Assembly: GCA_001828545.1 (NCBI GenBank)
Contig: MHYW01000087.1
Coordinates: 1 to 5,272 of the forward strand
Direction: 5' to 3'
From: Planctomycetes bacterium RIFCSPHIGHO2_12_FULL_52_36
GTDB taxonomy: Bacteria; Planctomycetota; Brocadiia; Brocadiales; Bathyanammoxibiaceae
DNA length: 5,272 nt
The notes under the pieces are model-generated. The model was not told the origin of the DNA, searched no databases, and was given only the letters and a program-made list of their open reading frames with translations. Position numbers and translations under genes: made by a program. Positions within the stretch are counted from its first letter, which is position 1; each line of letters opens with the position of its first letter. Shown one piece after another: positions 1-4,708 of this stretch.

Positions 1-134
1 TGGGCCTTCCTAAGGGTACTTTCCCCATGGCGGAGGAGGCCACGTCAAAGGTACTCAGCCTCCCCCTTTACCCTGAGATACAGGCGGAACAAGTAGAGGC
101 TGTAGCGGAGGCCATTAGAGTCCATATCAGTTAG
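1..134 (+). CDS. DegT/DnrJ/EryC1/StrS-family sugar aminotransferase, C-terminal end only
   Basis: The frame whose first whole codon is at 3 stays open to the TAG at 132-134 and encodes about 43 residues, beginning GLPKGTFPMAEEATSKVL and continuing SLPLYPEIQAEQVEAVAEAI. The pattern 'P-x-A-E-x-A-x-x-x-L-S-L-P-L-Y-P-x-(I/L)-x-x-x-Q-V-x-x-V' is the typical C-terminal signature of PLP-dependent aminotransferases that aminate nucleotide-linked keto sugars (ArnB, PseC and RfbE-like enzymes). The catalytic lysine and the PLP-binding region lie upstream of the window, so activity and substrate cannot be judged. It is cut by the left edge, not visibly broken. It lies 167 bp upstream of a polyprenyl-phosphate glycosyltransferase on the same strand, which fits a role in making the amino sugar that the next enzymes use (inference). 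An ArnB-like role is possible but unproven. Confidence 0.82.
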   Translation, partial: GLPKGTFPMAEEATSKVLSLPLYPEIQAEQVEAVAEAIRVHIS

Positions 135-148
135 GTCTCGGCAAAACT

Positions 149-174
149 CCATTTCCGCCTGAGGCGGACAATGG
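149..174. repeat. Short hairpin in the gap after the aminotransferase
   Basis: CCATT-TCCGCC, a TGA loop, then GGCGGA-C-AATGG form an 11-bp stem interrupted only by a bulged C at 169. Outside it, AACTCCA (145-151) can pair with TGGAGTT (181-187). The hairpin begins 15 nt after the aminotransferase stop. It has no following T-run, so it is not a standard intrinsic terminator. It may be part of the larger repeat that follows. Confidence 0.6.
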
Positions 175-177
175 TGA

Positions 178-289
178 ATTTGGAGTTAGGATTTCGGAAT
201 GCGTTCCGAGTGCGGAATGCGGAGTTAAATTCCACAATCCACAATCCGCAATCCACACTCCGCATTCGGATTAATTCCGCATTCTGCAA
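178..289. repeat. Heptad-based inverted repeat filling the gap before the GT2 gene
   Basis: The left part is built of 7-nt units ending in GGA: ATTTGGA (178), GTTAGGA (185), TTTCGGA (192), an expanded unit at 199-209, GTGCGGA (210) and ATGCGGA (217). The right part is built of 7-nt units starting with TCC: TCCACAA (231 and 238), TCCGCAA (245), TCCACAC (252) and TCCGCAT (259). The halves are complementary. GAATGCGGAGT (215-225) pairs perfectly with ACTCCGCATTC (257-267), and GAATGCGGAGTTAA (215-228) pairs with TTAATTCCGCATTC (271-284) with one mismatch. A small perfect palindrome, CGGAATGCGTTCCG, sits at 195-208. The block ends about 12 nt before the GT2 start codon, so it occupies the space where a promoter or leader would be expected. 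Confidence 0.75.
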
Positions 290-301
290 TAGGTTCTGGT
301 A

Positions 302-1033
302 ATGGACGTCTCCCGTAAAAACCTATCTATAGTGTTCCCTGTACACAACGAGGCGGATAGCCTTGGAGAACTCCTCTCTCGTCTCCTGCCAGTCCTCAAG
401 GGCTTGAATCAGTCTTACGAGGTAATCTTTGTGGACGACGCCAGTACGGACAGGAGTTGGGAGGTAATGAAAGAACTGCGTGCCAATAACCCGCACGTGA
501 GGGTGATTCGGTTCAGGAAGAACTGCGGGGAGTCGGCAGCCCTGGAGGCGGGCTTTAAGGCCACCAGGGGAGACGTGGTAGTGGCCATGGATGCCGACCT
601 CCAGAGTGACCCAAAGGATATACCCGGCCTCCTGGAAAAACTGAAAGAATACGACGTGGCCTGGGGATTGAGGGCCGAAAGAAAGGATGAGTGGCTGAGG
701 AGTCTTATGTCCTGGGGCGGCAATACCCTCAGGCAGGTGATTATGGGAGATAATGCCAGGGATGCAGGTTCGCCCCTCAGGGTCATGCGCCGCGAGGTGG
801 TACAGAAGGTCAAACTATTCAAAGGTCTCCACCGCTTTTACCCCACCCTTTGCCGGATGGAGGGTTTTAAGGTGATAGAGATACCCATCTCCCACTTCCC
901 CAGGAAGTTCGGCGAGTCCAAATACAATATCAGAAACCGCCTCTTCAAATTCCTGGTGGACCTCCTGGCCGTAAAGTGGATGCAGAACAGACGCATAGAT
1001 TACGAGGTTGTAGAGGAACTGGATGAGAGATAA
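302..1033 (+). CDS. Family 2 glycosyltransferase, DPM1/ArnC-like (polyprenyl-phosphate sugar synthase)
   Basis: This 243-residue protein is a GT-A fold glycosyltransferase. It has VFPVHNEADS (11-20) at the nucleotide-binding strand, VDDAS (44-48), and the metal-binding DAD motif in AMDADLQSDP (95-104). The region DAGSPLRVMRRE (154-165) and the end FPRKFGESKYN (199-209) match the DPM1/GtrB/ArnC group, which moves a sugar from a nucleotide donor to polyprenyl phosphate on the cytoplasmic face of the membrane. ArnC and GtrB carry two C-terminal membrane helices. Here the chain ends soon after LFKFLVDLLAVKWM (214-227), so it resembles the short, peripheral DPM1 type. The ATG at 302 has only weak Shine-Dalgarno matching, but the first catalytic strand begins right after it, so the start is reasonable. 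The likely job is to supply the lipid-linked donor for the two ArnT-like enzymes downstream. Sugar identity is unknown. Confidence 0.9.
   Translation: MDVSRKNLSIVFPVHNEADSLGELLSRLLPVLKGLNQSYEVIFVDDASTDRSWEVMKELRANNPHVRVIRFRKNCGESAALEAGFKATRGDVVVAMDADLQSDPKDIPGLLEKLKEYDVAWGLRAERKDEWLRSLMSWGGNTLRQVIMGDNARDAGSPLRVMRREVVQKVKLFKGLHRFYPTLCRMEGFKVIEIPISHFPRKFGESKYNIRNRLFKFLVDLLAVKWMQNRRIDYEVVEELDER
1019..1032 (+). repeat. 14-bp direct repeat, copy 1 (end of GT2)
   Basis: CTGGATGAGAGATA is an exact match to 1159-1172. In this copy it encodes the last residues Leu-Asp-Glu-Arg of the GT2 and the first two bases of its TAA stop. The two copies bracket the palindromic elements in the junction. This is consistent with a target duplication or with a copied gene end; see findings. 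Confidence 0.85.
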
Positions 1034-1034
1034 T

Positions 1035-1074
1035 GTAAGGGCGGGTTTCAAACCCGCCCCTACAAAGGCGGGTT
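1035..1074. repeat. Palindromic repeat of the GGGCGGGTTT/AAACCCGCCC type
   Basis: GTAAGGGCGGGTTT (1035-1048) and AAACCCGCCCCTAC (1050-1063) are inverted copies with one mismatch, forming a strong GC hairpin directly after the GT2 stop codon. A further half-copy, AAAGGCGGGTTT, follows from 1063 to 1074. There is no U-rich tail, so a simple rho-independent terminator is unlikely, although the stem could slow polymerase or protect mRNA ends. From memory, similar GTAGGGGCGGG...CCCGCCCCTAC palindromes are dispersed in several bacterial genomes; I could not check this. Confidence 0.75.
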
Positions 1075-1079
1075 TAATC

Positions 1080-1140
1080 ACCCCCTCCCTTCCCTCCCCC
1101 CTCCAGGGGGAGGGAAAAACAGCACCAAGACGAAAAAGCT
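1080..1140. repeat. C/G-rich hairpin repeat, copy 1 (upstream of ArnT-like 1)
   Basis: CCCTCCCCC (1092-1100), a 5-nt loop, then GGGGGAGGG (1106-1114) form a perfect 9-bp GC stem followed by AAAAACAG. The stretch 1080-1122 aligns without gaps to 2916-2958 with three mismatches in 43 positions. Weaker similarity, mostly transitions, continues to about 1140. The run after the stem is A, not T, so it is not an intrinsic terminator on the + strand. Confidence 0.78.
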
Positions 1141-1144
1141 AATC

Positions 1145-2788
1145 ATGAACGACACGAGCTGGATGAGAGATAGTCAACGGGTACTGCTGTTATCCTCCCT
1201 ATGCCTTGTCCTTTATCTACCTGCATTGGGGAACAGGGACCTCTGGGGCACCGTAGAGACGGAATATGCCCAGGTGGCCAGGGAGGCCCTTCACTCCACC
1301 TCGTGGGGGTGGTTAGTACCCCACTTCAATGGAGACCCCTACAATGAAAAACCCCCCCTGTACTTCTGGCTCATAGCCCTGGCCAGTATGCCTGTCGGAG
1401 ACGTTACGGAATTTACCGCCCGCCTCCCTTCAGCCCTTGCCGCACTGGGCACGGTAATCGTAGTGTACTTCCTGGGCAAGGCCCTGCTGAATGAACGGGC
1501 GGGCCTCCTGGCCTCCCTGATACTCCTGAGCTCCCCTGGGTTCTTCAGGTCTGCCTGCATGGTAAGGATAGACATGTCCGTGGCCTTCTTTTTTACCCTG
1601 AGCCTGGCCAGCTTCTACGTGGGTCTCGCCACTTCCAGGCGGCAGGGCCACTCCCGTCAAAAGAGGTGGCTATTTCTATTGGGCTGGTTTTCTGCCGCCC
1701 TCTCCTGCCTGGCAAAAGGGCCCATCTATCCACTTATTATTGCCCTTACCCTGTCCTCTTACATGGTCTTCAGAAAGGAGTTACACCGCTTGAAGGAGAC
1801 CCTCCCCCTCCTGGGAGCCCTGGTGTTCTTTGGCACTATGGGCCTCTGGTGCATCCCCGTCTATTTTAAGGCAGGGCCTTACCTCAAAGGCCTGTTTGAC
1901 TGGGGGGTATGGTACCTGAAGGAGGAGGAATATCACGTTGAGAGTTTCTACTTCTACCTCCCCCAATTCCTGGTCAGTATGGCCCCCTGGTCTATCTTTA
2001 TACCACTGGCCCTGTACGCATACTATAAGGAGACAAGGGACGGGGAACAGGGGACAGGGGACAGGAAAACAGTTATTCCTGTTCCCCGTTCCCTGTTCCC
2101 TGTTTTCTGGTTATTGGTCGGCCTTATTGCATTTAGTCTCCTCAGCACCAAGCACAGCAGATATATCTTGTTTCTTTATCCGGCGGGGGCACTGATGGTG
2201 GCCCAGATATGGGAAGGCTACTGGGCAAAGAGCCCTCCTTTATGGCCCTGGCAAAAGTGCCTGCCTGTCCTTATAATCGCCACCTTGACGGGTGTGGTGG
2301 TGGCCTTGTTTGTAGGGGAACGGCTCCCCTATCCGGCCCTGGGCCTCTCTCTAGTCGTTGCAGGTATGCTGATAGCCCTATACCTGGCTTACAGGGCCTC
2401 GCAGGTGCGACTCCTATTCGGGGTCATCTTGCTCGTCCTGTCCGTCTGTCAAGCGATTTATTACCAGTTTCTCCTGCCGTTACAGAACAACGCCAATTCT
2501 GACAGGCCCTTATGTCAGAAGCTACTAGGTATTATGGAACCAGGGGCTAAGTGGGCCGTGTATAAGTATTATCGTCCCTCATTTACCTATTACACCCATA
2601 CCTTTCCAGGTAATATATACATGGAAGAGCATCTCACGGCCCTCCTCTCCTCCAGGGAGAAGGTCTATTGCCTCCTGGGTGAGGCAGATTACAGAGGGTT
2701 AGGGTCATCGGTATACAAGGTGGCCGAAATTCCCAATCCCAGGGAGAAAGGCCCCCCTTCTTTTGTCCTTGTCTCTAATAGGCCATAA
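1145..2788 (+). CDS. ArnT/PMT-like GT-C membrane glycosyltransferase, first of two tandem paralogs
   Basis: This 547-residue multi-spanning protein of the PMT_2/ArnT (GT39/GT83) class is expected to use a polyprenyl-phosphate sugar and glycosylate an acceptor on the outer face of the inner membrane. Family marks are YLPALGNRDLW (24-34), ETEYAQVARE (38-47) in the first outer loop, HFNGDPYNEKPPLYFW (60-75), RLPSALAALGT (93-103), AKGP (190-193), PWSIF (281-285) and STKHSRYILFLYP (334-346). A soluble C-terminal part follows from about 445. The usual 'DE' acidic pair of loop 1 is changed to Val37-Glu38, and the Arg of 'RY' to Glu40. Residues about 299-320 are encoded by a heptad palindromic repeat, giving a loop 11 residues longer than in the next gene. 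The start is uncertain: ATG 1145 is used, but ATG 1163 (Met7) also fits the family N-terminus and lies in the 14-bp repeat. Acceptor unknown. Confidence 0.88.
   Translation: MNDTSWMRDSQRVLLLSSLCLVLYLPALGNRDLWGTVETEYAQVAREALHSTSWGWLVPHFNGDPYNEKPPLYFWLIALASMPVGDVTEFTARLPSALAALGTVIVVYFLGKALLNERAGLLASLILLSSPGFFRSACMVRIDMSVAFFFTLSLASFYVGLATSRRQGHSRQKRWLFLLGWFSAALSCLAKGPIYPLIIALTLSSYMVFRKELHRLKETLPLLGALVFFGTMGLWCIPVYFKAGPYLKGLFDWGVWYLKEEEYHVESFYFYLPQFLVSMAPWSIFIPLALYAYYKETRDGEQGTGDRKTVIPVPRSLFPVFWLLVGLIAFSLLSTKHSRYILFLYPAGALMVAQIWEGYWAKSPPLWPWQKCLPVLIIATLTGVVVALFVGERLPYPALGLSLVVAGMLIALYLAYRASQVRLLFGVILLVLSVCQAIYYQFLLPLQNNANSDRPLCQKLLGIMEPGAKWAVYKYYRPSFTYYTHTFPGNIYMEEHLTALLSSREKVYCLLGEADYRGLGSSVYKVAEIPNPREKGPPSFVLVSNRP
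1159..1172 (+). repeat. 14-bp direct repeat, copy 2 (start of ArnT-like 1)
   Basis: This is an exact second copy of CTGGATGAGAGATA. It contains an ATG (1163) in frame with the ArnT-like gene. Read in the GT2 frame, it also gives Leu-Asp-Glu-Arg followed by TAG (1171-1173). One copy could therefore once have served as both the end of GT2 and the start of the ArnT-like gene. Confidence 0.85.
2042..2106. repeat. In-frame heptad inverted repeat inside ArnT-like 1
   Basis: The left arm (2042-2065) is GGGGAACA followed by two GGGGACA units and GG. The right arm (2078-2106) is a series of TGTTCCC/CGTTCCC heptads ending in TGTTTT. GGGGACAGG (2057-2065) pairs with CCTGTTCCC (2078-2086) with one mismatch, and AAAACAG (2066-2072) pairs with CTGTTTT (2100-2106). 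The element is translated as a charged and proline-containing loop (about DGEQGTGDRKTVIPVPRSLF) between two membrane helices, probably on the cytoplasmic side. The paralog has 15 residues between the aligned Lys and Trp where this protein has 26, so the element adds a net 33 nt and keeps the frame. Confidence 0.8.
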
Positions 2789-2830
2789 GAGGAGGAACCC
2801 CCCGAAAAAGGCTTATGTGCCTCTCAGTCT

Positions 2831-2950
2831 CCCCCTCCCTTGAGGGGAGGGGGAAGGGGGAGGGTGAGTAGGGACACGTTGCAACGTGTCCCTACATCGG
2901 CAGAATCTTGCACACACCCTCTCCCTTCCCTCCCCCATCAAGGGGGAGGG
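2831..2950. repeat. Large composite inverted repeat between the two ArnT-like genes
   Basis: The left arm has its own hairpin: CCCCCTCCC (2831-2839), loop TTGAG, GGGAGGGGG (2845-2853), continuing AAGGGGGAGGGTG. The right arm (about 2914-2950) is the reverse complement in design: CACCCTCTCCCTTCCC, then CCCTCCCCC (2928-2936), loop ATCAA, GGGGGAGGG (2942-2950). The two arms can pair with each other, or each can fold alone. Between them lies a separate perfect palindrome (2868-2895). The arrangement looks like one repeat family with another inserted into it, or a composite element. The right arm is the second copy of the repeat at 1080-1140. Confidence 0.75.
2868..2895. repeat. Perfect 28-bp palindrome
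   Basis: The half-site GTAGGGACACGTTG is followed by its exact reverse complement, giving 28 nt of perfect two-fold symmetry with no spacer. It lies near the middle of the larger inverted repeat 2831-2950. It could form a cruciform or be a dispersed palindromic repeat; similar 'GTAGGGACAC...GTGTCCCTAC' sequences are familiar to me as dispersed elements, but this was not checked. A protein-binding operator is possible in principle, but its position downstream of a gene and inside a repeat makes that less likely. Confidence 0.85.
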
Positions 2951-2976
2951 AAAAACAGTGCTAGGTTGAAAGGTCG
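2916..2976. repeat. C/G-rich hairpin repeat, copy 2 (upstream of ArnT-like 2)
   Basis: It aligns without gaps to 1080-1140: three mismatches over the first 43 positions, then mostly transition differences over the last 18. As in copy 1, a 9-bp CCCTCCCCC/GGGGGAGGG stem with a 5-nt loop is followed by AAAAACAG. Both copies lie just upstream of an ArnT-like gene, so they may have been duplicated with it or may have arrived separately. Confidence 0.78.
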
Positions 2977-2995
2977 GAGTTTTTCAGAGGTCTAT

Positions 2996-3001
2996 GGAGG
3001 T
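2996..3001 (+). promoter_or_regulatory. Strong Shine-Dalgarno-like GGAGGT at an unusual distance
   Basis: GGAGGT is a good match to the anti-Shine-Dalgarno sequence, but 18 nt separate it from the ATG at 3020. This is well beyond the usual 5-10 nt. No ATG, GTG or TTG lies at a normal distance in the frame of the ArnT-like gene. It is recorded because it bears on the choice of start; function is uncertain. Confidence 0.35.
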
Positions 3002-3019
3002 ATTAAAAGACATATATCT

Positions 3020-4621
3020 ATGCAGTTCCCACGCATACATGAAATCCTTTCTAAAGGGCGGTCATTAAAACTTGCCCTGGTGGTGATATGTCTGACCCTG
3101 TATCTCCCCCATCTTGGTGGGAGGGACCTCTGGGCAGGGAGGGAGACCCTCTACGCCCAGGTGGCTAGGGAGACACTCCAGGGGAATTGGATTGTGCCCC
3201 ACTTTAATGGGGAGATATATTTCAACAAACCGCCCCTGTACTTCTGGGTGATAGCCCTGTTAAGTAAGCCCTGGGGGGACGTAACGGAATTTACCCTTAG
3301 ATTGCCCTCTGCCCTGGCGGCCATAGGGACCGTGCTTGTGGTCTTCTCTCTAGGCGAGGCCCTCATCGGTGCGGGGGGAGGCTTCCTGGCGGGGCTTATC
3401 CTGGCCAGCAGTCCAGAGTTCCAGAAGTATGCCTGCGTGGCCAAACTGGAGATGCTCTTGACCTTCTTCGTCACTGCCAGCCTGGCCTGCTTCTATTTTG
3501 GCCTTGATTCTGCGTCTCACAAGAGGTGGTATTTCCTCTGGGGATGGGCCTTCCTTGCCCTATCCGTCTTCACCAAGGGTCTTGGTATCCTTATCATCCC
3601 TCCGGTGTTGGGCCTCTACCTCCTTAGCCGAAGGGAGCTCTACCGCTGGAGGGAGATGGAGCCATTACTTGGCGGACTCCTCTTCGTTTCCCTCTTACTA
3701 TGCTGGCTCCTCCCGGCCCAGTTGTATGGAGGCGTAAGTTATACAGGGGGTCTGGTGGGGCACTTTAAATACCACGTAGGCAAACCTGCCAACCTCTTTA
3801 AACCCGTTTTTTATACGATGGAGGTCCTGGCAGGGACGCTCCCATGGTCTCTCATACTTATTGGCCTCTATGCCTACTGGAAGAGGAGTGTACCGGGGGA
3901 GAGAGAGCCCCTGCGGTTCCCGGTGGTATGGTTCCTGGCCACGTTTGTCCTCTTTTCCATCAGTATGGAAAAGAGGAGCAGGTACCTCCTGCCCCTCTAC
4001 CCGGCATTGGCCCTGATGATGGGGACCCTGTGGAACTATTACATAGCCAAGGCCGCCCCCCTATGGACGTGGGAGAGGTGGGCCACGGTCCTCGCCTTTG
4101 GTTTTTGCGGGGGTTCGTTCCTGGGGCTGGTATATGCTGGGCTGCCCGTAAGCTGGATAGTGTTACTGGTGGGGTTATGCGTCCTGGCCTTGATGCTCCT
4201 CGCCCTCTGGTCCCGCCAATACATGGTACTCTTTGGCAGTCTCTTCCTCTTTGCCATGGCCTTTGAGACCACCTATTGCCAGCTCGTCTTACCCAGAGAG
4301 AGCCATGCTGGACAGGAGAGGGCCCTCTGCCAGGAGATACTCCAGGTTATGGAGCCAGGCGCCTCCCTGACCACTTACCAATCGTTTAATCAAGATTACG
4401 TCTGGTACATGAAAGGCAGGGTTAAGGAGCTCTCTTACAAACGAGAGTTTTTGAACCTCTTCTCTTCCAGTGAGAGGGTCTATTGCCTTACGGATGAAGA
4501 GGCCCTCCTTTCCCTGGGGTCGGAGGCCGATGTCCATAAGGCAAATGTTTACAAGGTAAAGGAGTTTCAGCGGCCGGGTAGTCATGGGGGCAAGCTCCTC
4601 CTCCTCTCCAACAGGCCTTAA
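3020..4621 (+). CDS. ArnT/PMT-like GT-C membrane glycosyltransferase, second of two tandem paralogs
   Basis: Starting at ATG 3020 this is a 533-residue relative of the preceding gene, with clear similarity along the whole length and the same C-terminal end, SNRP. Marks are YLPHLGGRDLW (28-38), RETLYAQVARE (41-51), HFNGEIYFNKPPLYFW (61-76), GDVTEF.LRLPSALAAIGT (86-104), TKGL (185-188), PWSLI (275-279) and EKRSRYLLPLYP (317-328), then further helices and a soluble tail. The loop-1 'DE.RY' motif reads R41-E-T-L-Y45, so the Asp is missing here too. It also has Asn69 and Glu144 where paralog 1 has Glu68 and Asp143. The frame stays open upstream to a TTG at 2840, but that extension would be encoded by the palindromic repeats and has no family similarity, so ATG 3020 is preferred. 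It probably transfers a polyprenyl-linked sugar; whether it acts on a different acceptor or site than paralog 1 is unknown. Confidence 0.86.
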   Translation: MQFPRIHEILSKGRSLKLALVVICLTLYLPHLGGRDLWAGRETLYAQVARETLQGNWIVPHFNGEIYFNKPPLYFWVIALLSKPWGDVTEFTLRLPSALAAIGTVLVVFSLGEALIGAGGGFLAGLILASSPEFQKYACVAKLEMLLTFFVTASLACFYFGLDSASHKRWYFLWGWAFLALSVFTKGLGILIIPPVLGLYLLSRRELYRWREMEPLLGGLLFVSLLLCWLLPAQLYGGVSYTGGLVGHFKYHVGKPANLFKPVFYTMEVLAGTLPWSLILIGLYAYWKRSVPGEREPLRFPVVWFLATFVLFSISMEKRSRYLLPLYPALALMMGTLWNYYIAKAAPLWTWERWATVLAFGFCGGSFLGLVYAGLPVSWIVLLVGLCVLALMLLALWSRQYMVLFGSLFLFAMAFETTYCQLVLPRESHAGQERALCQEILQVMEPGASLTTYQSFNQDYVWYMKGRVKELSYKREFLNLFSSSERVYCLTDEEALLSLGSEADVHKANVYKVKEFQRPGSHGGKLLLLSNRP

Positions 4622-4629
4622 GGAAAAAC

Positions 4630-4691
4630 ATTGTAGATTGTGAATTGGAAATTTAAAACTTTAAATTTACAATTTCCAATTTACAATTTTT
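4630..4691. repeat. AT-rich heptad inverted repeat, possible terminator
   Basis: The left arm reads as heptads ATTGTAG (4630), ATTGTGA (4637), ATTGGAA (4644) and ATTTAAA (4651). After ACT the right arm reads TTAAATT (4661), TACAATT (4668), TCCAATT (4675) and TACAATT (4682), then TTT. ATTGTGAATTGGAAATT (4637-4653) pairs with AATTTCCAATTTACAAT (4671-4687) with one mismatch in 17, and a T-run (4687-4691) follows. It starts 8 nt after the stop of ArnT-like 2. The stem is AT-rich, so it would be a weak intrinsic terminator at best. Its architecture matches the heptad repeats at 178-289 and 2042-2106. Confidence 0.78.
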
Positions 4692-4708
4692 CTCAATAGT
4701 GATACCAG

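Noticed and set aside
231..265. CRISPR-like array from repeated TCCACAA/TCCGCAA units
   Set aside because: The units are 7 nt, degenerate and contiguous, with no spacers and no cas genes.
135..301. Promoter for the GT2 gene
   Set aside because: No convincing -35/-10 pair with proper spacing could be separated from the repeat sequence that fills this gap.
415..1081. Open frames on the minus strand within and just after the GT2 gene
   Set aside because: They overlap a well-supported gene over most of their length and show no recognisable domain or periodicity of their own; they are antisense shadows.
1035..1114. Intrinsic terminator between GT2 and the first ArnT-like gene
   Set aside because: The stems are strong, but neither is followed by a T-run on the + strand; the second is followed by A residues. 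Dispersed palindromic repeats explain them better.
2868..2895. Transcription factor operator
   Set aside because: The symmetry is perfect over 28 bp, but it sits inside another inverted repeat, downstream of one gene and more than 120 bp from the next start, with no promoter seen nearby.
2840..3019. Upstream extension of the second ArnT-like gene from a TTG start, adding 60 residues
   Set aside because: The extension is encoded by C/G-rich palindromic repeats, is rich in Gly, Arg and Pro, has no similarity to the paralog, and begins inside a hairpin loop. ATG 3020 gives the expected family N-terminus.
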